Assembly: GCF_050948215.1 (NCBI RefSeq)
Contig: NW_027488592.1
Coordinates: forward strand, 868,001-932,000
DNA length: 64,000 bases
Source of the DNA: Halictus rubicundus
Taxonomy: Eukaryota; Arthropoda; Insecta; Hymenoptera; Halictidae
Direction of reading: 5' to 3'
The notes under the pieces: model-generated
The model's input: the letters and a program-made list of their open reading frames with translations, nothing else
What the model was told of the DNA's origin: nothing
Databases searched by the model: none
Translations under genes and position numbers: made by a program
Part shown: one piece after another, positions 37,501-52,069 of the stretch
Layout: the number at the start of each line of letters is the position of its first letter
Numbering within the stretch: the stretch's first letter is position 1

Positions 37501-39390
37501 TCCTCTATCCTATCCTATCCTCTATCCCATCCTTTCCTCTATCCTATCCTATCCTCTATCCTATCCTATCCTCTATCCTATCCTATCCTCTATCCTATCC
37601 TCTATCCTATCCTATCCTCTATCCTATCCTATCCTCTATCCTATCCTATCCTATATCCTATATCCTATCCTATCCTCTATCCCATCCTATCCTCTACCCT
37701 ATCCTATCCTCTATCCTATCCTATCCTCTATCCTATCCTTTCCTCAATCCTATTATATCCTCTATCCTATCCTATCCTCTATCCTATCCTATCCTTTATC
37801 CTATCCTATCATCTATTCTATCCTATCCTCTATCCTATACTAACGTCTATCCTATCCTATCCTCGATCCTATCCTATCCTCCATCCTATTCTATCCTCTA
37901 TCAGATCGTCTATCCTATCCTATCCTCTATCCTATCCTATCCTCTATCCTATCCTATCCTCTATCCTATCCTATCCTCTATCCTATCCTATCCTCTATCC
38001 CATCCTATCCTATCCTCTATCCTATCCTATCCTCTATCCTATCCTCTATCGTATCCTCAATCCTATCCTCTATCATATCCAATCCACTATCGTATACTCT
38101 ATCCTATCCTATCCTCTATCCTATCCTCTCCTCAATCCTATTATATCCTCTATCCTATCCTATCCTCTAGCCCATCCTATCCTATCCTCTATCCTATCCT
38201 ATCCTCTATCCTATCCTATCCTCTATCCTATCCTATCCTCTATCCTATTCTATCCTCTATCCTATCCTATCCTCTATCCCATCCTTTCCTCTATCCTATC
38301 ATATCCTCTATCCTATCCTATCCTCTATCCTATCCTCTATGCTATCCTCTATCCTATCCTATCCTCTATCCTATCCTATACTCTATCCTATCCTATCCTC
38401 TATCCTATCCTATCCTATATCCTATATCCTATCCTATCCTCTATCCTATCCTACCCTCTACCCTATCCTATCCTCTATCCTATTCTATCCTCAATCCTAT
38501 CCTATCCTCTATCCCATCCTATCCTCTATCCTATCCTATCCTCTATCCTATCCTCTATCCTATCCTCTATCCTATCCTATCCTCTATCCTATCCTCTATC
38601 CTATCCTCTATCCTATCCTATCCTCTATCCTATCCTCTATCCTATCCTATCCTCTATCCTATCCTATCCTCTATCCTATCCTATCCTATATCCTATATCC
38701 TATCCTATCCTCTATCCTATCCTATCCTCTATCCTATCCTATCCTCTATCCTATCCTATCCTCTATCCTATCCTTTCCTCAATCCTATTATATCCTCTAT
38801 CCTATCCTATCCTCTACCCTATCCTATCCTCTATCCTATCCTATCCTTTATCCTATCATATCCTCTATCCTATCCTATCCTCTACCCTATCCTATCCTCT
38901 ATCTTATTATATCCTCTATCCTATCCTATCCTCTACCTTATTCTATACTCTATCCTATCCAATTACCTATCCAATCCTCTATCCTATCCTATCCTCTATC
39001 CTATCCTATCCTCTATCCTATCCTCTATCCTATCCTATCCTCTATCCTATCCTATCTTCTATCCGATCCTCTATCCTATCCTATCCTCTAGTCTATCCTA
39101 TCCTCTATCCTATTCTATCCTCTATCCTATCCTATCCTCTATCCTATCCCATCCTTTATCCTATCCTATCCTCTATTCTATCCTATCCTCTATCCTATAC
39201 TAACCTCTATCCTATCCTATCCTCTATCCTATCCTATCCTCCATCCTATTCTATCCTCTATCAGATCGTCTATCCTATCCTATCCTCTATCCTATCCTAT
39301 CCTCTATCCTATCCTATCCTCTATCCTATCCTATCCTCTATCCCATCCTATCCTATCCCCTATCCTATCCTATCCTCTATCCTATCCTCT
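34540..39390. repeat. Satellite block B3 (type B higher-order repeats)
   Basis: TCTATGC lies near 35513, 36539 and 38338 (steps 1026 and 1799), and TACTAAC near 35032, 36036, 37836 and 39196. The short 1,026-bp unit lacks the CCAATTACC segment, so it looks like an internal deletion of the 1.8-kb unit. Single-base variants unique to this block include TATCACATCGTC near 35093. Confidence 0.86.
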
Positions 39391-40110
39391 ATCGTATCCT
39401 ATCCTATCCTCTATCCTATCCTCTATCGTATCCTATCCTATCCTCTATCCTATCCTATCCTCTATCCTATCCTATCCTCTATCCTATCCTATCCTCTATC
39501 CTATCCTATCCTCTATCCTATCCTATCCTCTATCCGATCCTCTATCCTATCCTATCCTCTATCCTATCCTATCCTCTATCCGATTCTCTATCCTATCCTA
39601 TCCTCTATTATATCCTATCCTCTATCCTATCCTATCCTCTATCCTATCCTATCCTCTATCCTATCCTATCCTCTATCCTATCCTATCCTCTATCCTATCC
39701 TATCCTCTATCCTATCCTATCCTCTATCCGATTCTCTATCCTATCCTATCCTCTATTATATCCTATCCTCTATCCTATCCTATCCTCTATCCTATCCTAT
39801 CCTCTATCCTATCCTATCCTCGATCCCATCCTATCCTCTATCCCATCCTATCCTCTATCCTAACCTATCCTCTATCCTATCCTATCCTCTATCCTATCCT
39901 ATCCTCTATCCTATCCTATCCTCTATCCTATCCTATCCTCTATCCTATCCTATCCTCTATCCTCTATCCTATCCTATCCTCTATCCTATCCTATACTCTA
40001 TCCTATCTTCTATCCTATCCTCTATCCAATCCTATCCTCTATCCTATCCTATCCTCTATCCTATCCTATCCTCTATCCTATCCTATCCTATCCTCTATAC
40101 TATCCTATCC
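39390..40110. repeat. Satellite block A4, short truncated type A segment
   Basis: Only about 0.7 kb of type A sequence, matching 31,350-32,005 (TATACTCTATCCTATCTTC at 39992 against 31881). It stops inside TATCAGATCC near 40115, where it jumps straight into type B (TATATCCTATATCC). The abrupt switch within a shared word looks like an unequal-exchange breakpoint. Confidence 0.8.
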
Positions 40111-43100
40111 TCTATCAGATCCTATCCTCTATCCTATCCTATCCTATATCCTATATCCTATCCTATCCTCTATCCTATCCTATCCTCTACCCTATCCTAT
40201 CCTCTATCCTATCCTATCCTCTATCCTATCCTTTCCTCAATCCTATTATATCCTCTATCCTATCCTATCCTCTATCCTATCCTATCCTCTATCCTATCCT
40301 ATCCTTTATCCTATCCTATCCTCTATTCTATCCTATCCTCTATCCTATACTAACCTCTATCCTATCCTATCCTCTATCCTATCCTATCCTCCATCCTATT
40401 CTATCCTCTATCAGATCGTCTATCCTATCCTATCCTCTATTCTATCCTATCCTCTATCCTATCCTATCCTCTATCCTATCCTATCCTCTATCCCATCCTA
40501 TCCTATCCTCTATCCTATCCTATCCTCTATCCTATCCTCTATCGTATCCTCAATCCTATCCTCTATCATATCCAATCCACTATCGTATACTCTATCCTAT
40601 CCTATCCTCTATCCTATCCTCTCCTCAATCCTATTATATCCTCTATCCTATCCTATCCTCTAGCCCATCCTATCCTATCCTCTATCCTATCCTATCCTCT
40701 ATCCTATCCTATCCTCTATCCTATCCTATCCTCTATCCTATTCTATCCTCTATCCTATCCTATCCTCTATCCCATCCTTTCCTCTATCCTATCATATCCT
40801 CTATCCTATCCTATCCTCTATCCTATCCTCTATGCTATCCTCTATCCTATCCTACCCTCTACCCTATCCTATCCTCTATCCTATTCTATCCTCAATCCTA
40901 TCCTATCCTCTATCCCATCCTATCCTCTATCCTATCCTATCCTCTATCCTATCCTCTATCCTATCCTATCCTCTATCCTATCCTCTATCCTATCCTATCC
41001 TCTATCCTATCCTATCCTCTATCCTATCCTATCCTCTATCCTATCCTATCCTCTATCCTATCCTATCCTCTATCCTATCCTATCCTCTATCCTATCCTCT
41101 ATCCTATCCTATCCTCTATCCTATCCTCTATCCTATCCTATCCTCTATCCTATCCTATCCTCTATCCTATCCTATCCTCTATCCTATCCCATCCTTTATC
41201 CTATCCTATCCTCTATCCCATCCTATCCTCTACCCTATCCTATCCTCTATCCTATCCTATCCTCCATCCTATCCTTTCCTCAATCCTATTATATCCTCTA
41301 TCCTATCCTATCCTCTATCCTATCCTATCCTCTATCCTATCCTATCCTTTATCCTATCCTATCCTCTATTCTATCCTATCCTCTATCCTATACTAACGTC
41401 TATCCTATCCTATCCTCTATCCTATCCTATCCTCCATCCTATTCTATCCTCTATCAGATCGTCTATCCTATCCTATCCTCTATCCTATCCTATCCTCTAT
41501 CCTATCCTATCCTCTATCCTATCCTATCCTCTATCCTATCCTATCCTCTATCCCATCCTATCCTATCCTCTATCCTATCCTATCCTCTATCCTATCCTCT
41601 ATCGTATCCTCAATCCTATCCTCTATCATATCCAATCCACTATCGTATACTCTATCCTATCCTATCCTCTATCCTATCCTCTCCTCAATCCTATTATATC
41701 CTCTATCCTACCCTATCCTCTAGCCCATCCTATCCTATCCTCTATCCTATCCTATCCTCTATCCTATCCTATCCTCTATCCTATCCTATCCTCTATCCTA
41801 TTCTATCCTCTATCCTATCCTATCCTCTATCCCATCCTTTCCTCTATCCTATCATATCCTCTATCCTATCCTATCCTCTATCCTATCCTCTATGCTATCC
41901 TCTATCCTATCCTATCCTCTATCCTATCCTATACTCTATCCTATCCTATCCTCTATCCTATCCTATCCTATATCCTATATCCTATCCTATCCTCTATCCT
42001 ATCCTACCCTCTACCCTATCCTATCCTCTATCCTATTCTATCCTCAATCCTATCCTATCCTCTATCCCATCCTATCCTCTATCCTATCCTATCCTCTATC
42101 CTATCCTCTATCCTATCCTATCCTCTATCCTATCCTCTATCCTATCCTATCCTCTATCCTATCCTATCCTCTATCCTATCCTATCCTCTATCCTATCCTA
42201 TCCTATATCCTATATCCTATCCTATCCTCTATCCTATCCTATCCTCTATCCTATCCTATCCTCTATCCTATCCTATCCTCTATCCTATCCTTTCCTCAAT
42301 CCTATTGTATCCTCTATCCTATCCTATCCTCTACCCTATCCTATCCTCTATCCTATCCTATCCTTTATCCTATCATATCCTCTATCCTATCCTATCCTCT
42401 ATCCTATCCTATCCTCTATCTTATTATATCCTCTATCCTATCCTATCCTCTACCTTATTCTATACTCTATCCTATCCAATTACCTATCCAATCCTCTATC
42501 CTATCCTATCCTCTATCCTATCCTATCCTCTATCCTATCCTCTATCCTATCCTATCCTCTATCCTATCCTATCTTCTATCCGATCCTCTATCCTATCCTA
42601 TCCTCTAGTCTATCCTATCCTCTATCCTATTCTATCCTCTATCCTATCCTATCCTCTATCCTATCCTATCCTTTATCCTATCCTATCCTCTATCGTATCC
42701 TCAATCCTATCCTCTATCATATCCAATCCTCTATCGTATACTCTATCCTATCCTATCCTCTATCCTATCCTACCCTCTTTCCTATCCTATCCTCTATCCT
42801 ATCCTATCCTCTATCCGATCATCTATCCTATCATATCCTCTATCCTATCCTATCCCCTATCCTATTCTATCCTCTATCCTATCCTATCCTCTATCCCATC
42901 CTTTCCTCTATCCTATCCTATCCTCTATCCTATCCTATCCTCTATCCTATCCTATCCTCTATCCTATCCTCTATCCTATCCTATCCTCTATCCTATCCTA
43001 TCCTCTATCCTATCCTATCCTATATCCTATATCCTATCCTATCCTCTATCCCATCCTATCCTCTACCCTATCCTATCCTCTATCCTATCCTATCCTCTAT

Positions 43101-44775
43101 CCTATCCTTTCCTCAATCCTATTATATCCTCTATCCTATCCTATCCTCTATCCTATCCTATCCTCTATCCTATCCTATCCTTTATCCTATCCTATCCTCT
43201 ATTCTATCCTATCCTCTATCCTATACTAACGTCTATCCTATCCTATCCTCGATCCTATCCTATCCTCCATCCTATTCTATCCTCTATCAGATCGTCTATC
43301 CTATCCTATCCTCTATCCTATCCTATCCTCTATCCTATCCTATCCTCTATCCTATCCTATCCTCTATCCTATCCTATCCTCTATCCTATCCTATCCTCTA
43401 TCCTATCCTATCCTCTATCCTATCCTATCCTCTATCCCATCCTATCCTATCCTCTATCCTATCCTATCCTCTATCCTATCCTCTATCGTATCCTCAATCC
43501 TATCCTCTATCATATCCAATCCACTATCGTATACTCTATCCTATCCTATCCTCTATCCTATCCTCTCCTCAATCCTATTATATCCTCTATCCTATCCTAT
43601 CCTCTAGCCCATCCTATCCTATCCTCTATCCTATCCTATCCTCTATCCTATCCTATCCTCTATCCTATCCTATCCTCTATCCTATTCTATCCTCTATCCT
43701 ATCCTATCCTCTATCCCATCCTTTCCTCTATCCTATCATATCCTCTATCCTATCCTATCCTCTATCCTATCCTCTATGCTATCCTCTATCCTATCCTATC
43801 CTCTATCCTATCCTATACTCTATCCTATCCTATCCTCTATCCTATCCTATCCTATATCCTATATCCTATCCTATCCTCTATCCTATCCTACCCTCTACCC
43901 TATCCTATCCTCTATCCTATTCTATCCTCAATCCTATCCTATCCTCTATCCCATCCTATCCTCTATCCTATCCTAACCTCTATCCTATCCTCTATCCTAT
44001 CCTATCCTCTATCCTATCCTCTATCCTATCCTATCCTCTATCCTATCCTATCCTCTATCCTATCCTATCCTATATCCTATATCCTATCCTATCCTCTATC
44101 CTATCCTATCCTCTATCCTATCCTATCCTCTATCCTATCCTATCCTCTATCCTATCCTTTCCTCAATCCTATTATATCCTCTATCCTATCCTATCCTCTA
44201 CCCTATCCTATCCTCTATCCTATCCTATCCTTTATCCTATCATATCCTCTATCCTATCCTATCCTCTACCCTATCCTATCCTCTATCTTATTATATCCTC
44301 TATCCTATCCTATCCTCTACCTTATTCTATACTCTATCCTATCCAATTACCTATCCAATCCTCTATCCTATCCTATCCTCTATCCTATCCTATCCTCTAT
44401 CCTATCCTCTATCCTATCCTATCCTCTATCCTATCCTATCTTCTATCCGATCCTCTATCCTATCCTATCCTCTAGTCTATCCTATCCTCTATCCTATTCT
44501 ATCCTCTATCCTATCCTATCCTCTATCCTATCCCATCCTTTATCCTATCCTATCCTCTATTCTATCCTATCCTCTATCCTATACTAACCTCTATCCTATC
44601 CTATCCTCTATCCTATCCTATCCTCCATCCTATTCTATCCTCTATCAGATCGTCTATCCTATCCTATCCTCTATCCTATCCTATCCTCTATCCTATCCTA
44701 TCCTCTATCCTATCCTATCCTCTATCCCATCCTATCCTATCCCCTATCCTATCCTATCCTCTATCCTATCCTCTA
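40110..44775. repeat. Satellite block B4 (type B higher-order repeats)
   Basis: TCTATGC lies near 40831, 41891 and 43775 (steps 1060 and 1884), repeating the short-then-long order of block B3. TACTAAC lies near 40345, 41393, 43222 and 44580. A single CTAACC change near 43975 puts a stop into an otherwise periodic open frame. Confidence 0.86.
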
Positions 44776-47700
44776 TCGTATCCTATCCTATCCTCTATCC
44801 TATCCTATCCTCTATCCTATCCTATCCTCTATCCTATCCTATCCTCTATCCGATCCTCTATCCTATCCTATCCTCTATCCTATCCTATCCTCTATCCGAT
44901 TCTCTATCCTATCCTATCCTCTATTATATCCTATCCTCTATCCTATCCTATCCTCTATTATATCCTATCCTCTATCCTATCCTATCCTCTATCCTATCCT
45001 ATCCTCTATCCTATCCTATCCTCGATCCCATCCTATCCTCTATCCCATCCTATCCTCTATCCTAACCTATCCTCTATCCTATCCTATCCTCTATCCTATC
45101 CTATCCTCTATCCTATCCTATCCTCTATCCTATCCTATCCTCTATCCTATCCTATCCTCTATCCTCTATCCTATCCTATCCTCTATCCTATCCTATACTC
45201 TATCCTATCTTCTATCCTATCCTCTATCCAATCCTATCCTCTATCCTATCCTATCCTCTATCCTATCCTATCCTCTATCCTATCCTATCCTATCCTCTAT
45301 ACTATCCTATCCTCTATCAGATCCTCTAACCTATCCTATCATATATACTATCCTCTATCGTATCCTATCATATCCTCTATCCTATCCTATCCTCTATCCG
45401 ATCCTCTATCCTATCCCCTATCCTATCCTATCCTCTATCCTATCCTCTATCCTATCCTCTATCCTATCCTCGATCCTATCCTATCCTCTATCCTATCCTC
45501 TATAATATCGTTTACTCTATCATATCCTATCCTCTATCCTATAATATCATCTATCCTATTCTATCCTCTATCCTATCCTCTATCATATCCAATCCTCTAT
45601 CCTATCCTATCCTCTATCCTATCCTATCCTCTATCCTATCCTATCCTATCCTCTATCCCATCCTACCCTCTTTCCTATCCTATCCTCTATCCTATCCTAT
45701 CCTCTATCCTATCCTACCCTCTATCCTATCCTATCTTCTATCCTCTATCCTATCCTCTATCCTATCCTATCCTCTATCCTATCCTCTTTAATATCGTTTA
45801 CTCTATCATATCCTATCCTCTATCCTATTATATCATCTATCCTATTCTATCCTCTATCCTATCCTCTATCATATCCAATCCTCTATCGTATCCTCAATCC
45901 TATCCTATCCTCTATCCTATCCTATCCTCTATTATATCCTATCCTCTATCCTATCCTATCCTCTATCCTATCCTATCCTCTATCCTATCCTATCCTCTAT
46001 CCTATCCTCTACCCTATCCTATCCTCTATAATATCGTTTACTCTATCATATCCTATCCTCTATCCTATAATATCATCTATCCTATTCTATCCTCTATCCT
46101 ATCCTCTATCATATCCAATCCTCTATCCTATCCTATCCTCGATCCTATCCTATCCTCTATCCTATCCTCTACCCTATCCTATCCTCTATAATATCGTTTA
46201 CTCTATCATATCCTATCCTCTATCCTATAATATCATCTATCCTATTCTATCCTCTATCCTATCCTCTATCATATCCAATCCTCTATCCTATCCTATCCTC
46301 TATCCTATCCTATCCTCTATCCTATCCTATCCTCTATCCTATCCTATCCTCTATCCTATCCTATCCTCTATCCTATCCTATCCTCTATCCTATCCTCTCC
46401 TCTATCCTATCCTACCCTCTTTCCTATCCTATCCTCTATCCTATCCTATCCTCTATCCTATCCTATCCTCTATCCGATCCTCTATCCTATCCTATCCTCT
46501 ATCCTATCCTATCCTCTATCCGATCCTCTATCCTATCCTATCCTCTATTATATCCTATCCTCTATTCTATCCTATCCTCTATCCTATCCTATCCTCTATC
46601 CTATCCTATCCTCGATCCCATCCTATCCTCTATCCCATCCTATCCTCTATCCTAACCTATCCTCTATCCTATCCTACCCTCTATCCTATCCTATCTTCTA
46701 TCCTCTATCCTATCCTATCCTCTATCCTATCCTATCCTCTATCCTATCCCATCCTATCCTCTATCCTATCCTATCCTCTATCCTATCCTATACTCTATCC
46801 TATCCTATCCTCTATCCTATCCTCTATAATATCGTTTACTCTATCATATCCTATCCTCTATCCTATAATATCATCTATCCTATTCTATCCTCTATCCTAT
46901 CCTCTATCATATCCAATCCTCTATCCTATCCTATCCTCGATCCTATCCTATCCTCTATCCTATCCTCTACCCTATCCTATCCTCTATAATATCGTTTACT
47001 ATATCATATCCTATCCTCTATCCTATCCTATCCTCTATCCTATCCTCTACCCTATCCTATCCTCTATAATATCGTTTACTCTATCATATCCTATCCTCTA
47101 TCCTATCCTATCCTCGATCCCATCCTATCCTCTATCCCATCCTATCCTCTATCCTAACCTATCCTCTCTCCTATCCTATCCTCTATCCTATCCTATCCTC
47201 TATCCTATCCTATCCTCTATCCTATCCTATCCTCTATCCTATCCTCGATCCTATCCTATCCTCTATCCTATCCTCTATAATATCGTTTACTCTATCATAT
47301 CCTATCCTCTATCCTATAATATCATCTATCCTATTCTAATCTCTATCCTATCCTCTATCATATCCAATCCTCTATCCTATCCTATCCTCTATCCTATCCT
47401 ATCCTCTATCCTATCCTATCCTCTATCCTATCCTATCCTCTATCCTATCCTATCCTCTATCCTATCCTATCCTCTATCCTATCCTATCCTCTATCCTATC
47501 CTATCCTATCCTCTATCCTATCCTATCCTCTATCCTATCCTATCCTCTATCCTATCCTATCCTCTATCAGATCCTCTAACCTATCCTATCATCTATACTA
47601 TCCTCTATCGTATCCTATCCTATCCTCTATCCTATCCTATCCTCTATCCTATCCTATCCTCTATCCTATCCTATCCTCTATCCCATCCTATCCTCTATCC

Positions 47701-47855
47701 CATCCTATCCTCTATCCTATCCTATCCTCTATCCTATTCTATCCTAAATCCTATCCTCTATCATATCCAATCCTCTATCGTATCCTCAATCCTATCCTCT
47801 ATCATATCCAATCCTCTATCGTATACTCTATCCTATCCTATCCTCTATCCTATCC
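44775..47855. repeat. Satellite block A5, downstream copy of A3
   Basis: Collinear with 31.7-34.5 kb at offset 13,313 to 13,330 and shares its private variants (CGTTTACTATATC, CCTCTCCTC). Differences seen are mainly whole-word (5, 7, 12 or 17 bp) gains and losses. Confidence 0.87.
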
Positions 47856-50800
47856 TACCCTCTTTCCTATCCTATCCTCTATCCTATCCTATCCTCTATC
47901 CGATCATCTATCCTATCATATCCTCTATCCTATCCTATCCCCTATCCTATTCTATCCTCTATCCTATCCTATCCTCTATCCCATCCTTTCCTCTATCCTA
48001 TCCTATCCTCTATCCTATCCTATCCTCTATCCTATCCTATCCTCTATCCTATCCTCTATCCTATCCTATCCTCTATCCTATCCTATCCTCTATCCTATCC
48101 TATCCTATATCCTATATCCTATCCTATCCTCTATCCTATCCTATCCTCTACCGTATCCTATCCTCTATCCTATCCTATCCTCTATCCTATCCTTTCCTCA
48201 ATCCTATTATATCCTCTATCCTATCCTATCCTCTATCCTATCCTATCCTCTATCCTATCCTATCCTTTATCCTATCCTATCCTCTATTCTATCCTATCCT
48301 CTATCCTATACTAACCTCTATCCTATCCTATCCTCTATCCTATCCTATCCTCCATCCTATTCTATCCTCTATCAGATCGTCTATCCTATCCTATCCTCTA
48401 TTCTATCCTATCCTCTATCCTATCCTATCCTCTATCCTATCCTATCCTCTATCCCATCCTATCCTATCCTCTATCCTATCCTATCCTCTATCCTATCCTC
48501 TATCGTATCCTCAATCCTATCCTCTATCATATCCAATCCACTATCGTATACTCTATCCTATCCTATCCTCTATCCTATCCTCTCCTCAATCCTATTATAT
48601 CCTCTATCCTATCCTATCCTCTAGCCCATCCTATCCTATCCTCTATCCTATCCTATCCTCTATCCTATCCTATCCTCTATCCTATCCTATCCTCTATCCT
48701 ATCCTATCCTTTATCCTATCCTATCCTCTATTCTATCCTATCCTCTATCCTATACTAACCTCTATCCTATCCTATCCTCTATCCTATCCTATCCTCCATC
48801 CTATTCTATCCTCTATCAGATCGTCTATCCTATCCTATCCTCTATTCTATCCTATCCTCTATCCTATCCTATCCTCTATCCTATCCTATCCTCTATCCCA
48901 TCCTATCCTATCCTCTATCCTATCCTATCCTCTATCCTATCCTCTATCGTATCCTCAATCCTATCCTCTATCATATCCAATCCACTATCGTATACTCTAT
49001 CCTATCCTATCCTCTATCCTATCCTCTCCTCAATCCTATTATATCCTCTATCCTATCCTATCCTCTAGCCCATCCTATCCTATCCTCTATCCTATCCTAT
49101 CCTCTATCCTATCCTATCCTCTATCCTATCCTATCCTCTATCCTATTCTATCCTCTATCCTATCCTATCCTCTATCCCATCCTTTCCTCTATCCTATCAT
49201 ATCCTCTATCCTATCCTATCCTCTATCCTATCCTCTATGCTATCCTCTATCCTATCCTACCCTCTACCCAATCCTATCCTCTATCCTATTCTATCCTCAA
49301 TCCTATCCTATCCTCTATCCCATCCTGTCCTCTATCCTATCCTATCCTCTATCCTATCCTCTATCCTATCCTATCCTCTATCCTATCCTCTATCCTATCC
49401 TATCCTCTATCCTATCCTATCCTCTATCCTATCCTATCCTCTATCCTATCCTATCCTATCCTATATCCTATATCCTATCCTATCCTCTATCCTATCCTAT
49501 CCTCTATCCTATCCTATCCTCTATCCTATCCTATCCTCTATCCTATCCTTTCCTCAATCCTATTATATCCTCTATCCTATCCTATCCTCTACCCTATCCT
49601 CTATCCTATCCTATCCTCTATCCTATCCTATCCTCTATCCTATCCTATCCTATATCCTATATCCTATCCTATCCTCTATCCTATCCTATCCTCTACCGTA
49701 TCCTATCCTCTATCCTATCCTATCCTCTATCCTATCCTTTCCTCAATCCTATTATATCCTCTATCCTATCCTATCCTCTATCCTATCCTATCCTCTATCC
49801 TATCCTATCCTTTATCCTATCCTATCCTCTATTCTATCCTATCCTCTATCCTATACTAACCTCTATCCTATCCTATCCTCTATCCTATCCTATCCTCCAT
49901 CCTATTCTATCCTCTATCAGATCGTCTATCCTATCCTATCCTCTATTCTATCCTATCCTCTATCCTATCCTATCCTCTATCCTATCCTATCCTCTATCCC
50001 ATCCTATCCTATCCTCTATCCTATCCTATCCTCTATCCTATCCTCTATCGTATCCTCAATCCTATCCTCTATCATATCCAATCCACTATCGTATACTCTA
50101 TCCTATCCTATCCTCTATCCTATCCTCTCCTCAATCCTATTATATCCTCTATCCTATCCTATCCTCTAGCCCATCCTATCCTATCCTCTATCCTATCCTA
50201 TCCTCTATCCTATCCTATCCTCTATCCTATCCTATCCTCTATCCTATCCTATCCTTTATCCTATCCTATCCTCTATTCTATCCTATCCTCTATCCTATAC
50301 TAACCTCTATCCTATCCTATCCTCTATCCTATCCTATCCTCCATCCTATTCTATCCTCTATCAGATCGTCTATCCTATCCTATCCTCTATTCTATCCTAT
50401 CCTCTATCCTATCCTATCCTCTATCCTATCCTATCCTCTATCCCATCCTATCCTATCCTCTATCCTATCCTATCCTCTATCCTATCCTCTATCGTATCCT
50501 CAATCCTATCCTCTATCATATCCAATCCACTATCGTATACTCTATCCTATCCTATCCTCTATCCTATCCTCTCCTCAATCCTATTATATCCTCTATCCTA
50601 TCCTATCCTCTAGCCCATCCTATCCTATCCTCTATCCTATCCTATCCTCTATCCTATCCTATCCTCTATCCTATCCTATCCTCTATCCTATTCTATCCTC
50701 TATCCTATCCTATCCTCTATCCCATCCTTTCCTCTATCCTATCATATCCTCTATCCTATCCTATCCTCTATCCTATCCTCTATGCTATCCTCTATCCTAT

Positions 50801-51480
50801 CCTACCCTCTACCCAATCCTATCCTCTATCCTATTCTATCCTCAATCCTATCCTATCCTCTATCCCATCCTGTCCTCTATCCTATCCTATCCTCTATCCT
50901 ATCCTCTATCCTATCCTATCCTCTATCCTATCCTCTATCCTATCCTATCCTCTATCCTATCCTATCCTCTATCCTATCCTATCCTCTATCCTATCCTATC
51001 CTATCCTATATCCTATATCCTATCCTATCCTCTATCCTATCCTATCCTCTATCCTATCCTATCCTCTATCCTATCCTATCCTCTATCCTATCCTTTCCTC
51101 AATCCTATTATATCCTCTATCCTATCCTATCCTCTACCCTATCCTATCCTCTATCCTATCCTATCCTTTATCCTATCATATCCTCTATCCTATCCTATCC
51201 TCTATCCTATCCTATCCTCTATCTTATTATATCCTCTATCCTATCCTATCCTCTACCTTATTCTATACTCTATCCTATCCAATTACCTATCCAATCCTCT
51301 ATCCTATCCTATCCTCTATCCTATCCTATCCTCTATCCTATCCTCTATCCTATCCTATCCTCTATCCTATCCTATCTTCTATCCGATCCTCTATCCTATC
51401 CTATCCTCTAGTCTATCCTATCCTCTATCCTATTCTATCCTCTATCCTATCCTATCCTCTATCCTATCCTATCCTCTATC
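47855..51480. repeat. Satellite block B5 with 1,545-bp tandem duplication
   Basis: CTCTACCGTATCC, seen nowhere else I could find, occurs with CCGTA at 48151 and 49696. TACTAACC lies at about 48307/49852 and 48751/50296, and TCTATGC near 49236/50781. All steps are 1,545 bp, and the 444-bp inner step is kept in both copies. The junction lies near 49,590, where CTCTACCCTATCC runs into CTATCCTATCC without the CCTTTATCC that follows in the second copy (near 51,160). Confidence 0.88.
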
Positions 51481-52069
51481 CTATCCTATCCTCTATCCTA
51501 TCCTATCCTCTATCCTATCCTACCCTCTTTCCAATCCTATCCTCTATCCTATCCTATCCTCTATCCTATCCTATCCTCTATCCTATCCTATCCTCTATCC
51601 TATCCTTTCCTCAATCCTATTATATCCTCTATCCTATCCTATCCTCTACCCTATCCTATCCTCTATCCTATCCTATCCTTTATCCTATCATATCCTCTAT
51701 CCTATCCTATCCTCTATCCTATCCTATCCTCTATCTTATTATATCCTCTATCCTATCCTATCCTCTACCTTATCCTATACTCTATCCTATCCAATTACCT
51801 ATCCTATCCTCTATCCTATCCTATCCTCTATCCTATCCTCTATCCTATCCTCTATCCTATCCTATCCTCTATCCTATCCTATCCTCTATCCTATCCTATC
51901 CTCTATCCTATCCTATCCTCTATCCTATCCTATCCTCTATCCTATCCTATCCTCTATCCTATCCTATCCTCTATCCTATCCTATCCTCTATCCTATCCTC
52001 TATCCTATCCTATCCTCTATCCTATCCTATCCTCTATCCTATCCTATCCTCTATCCTATCCTATCCTCT

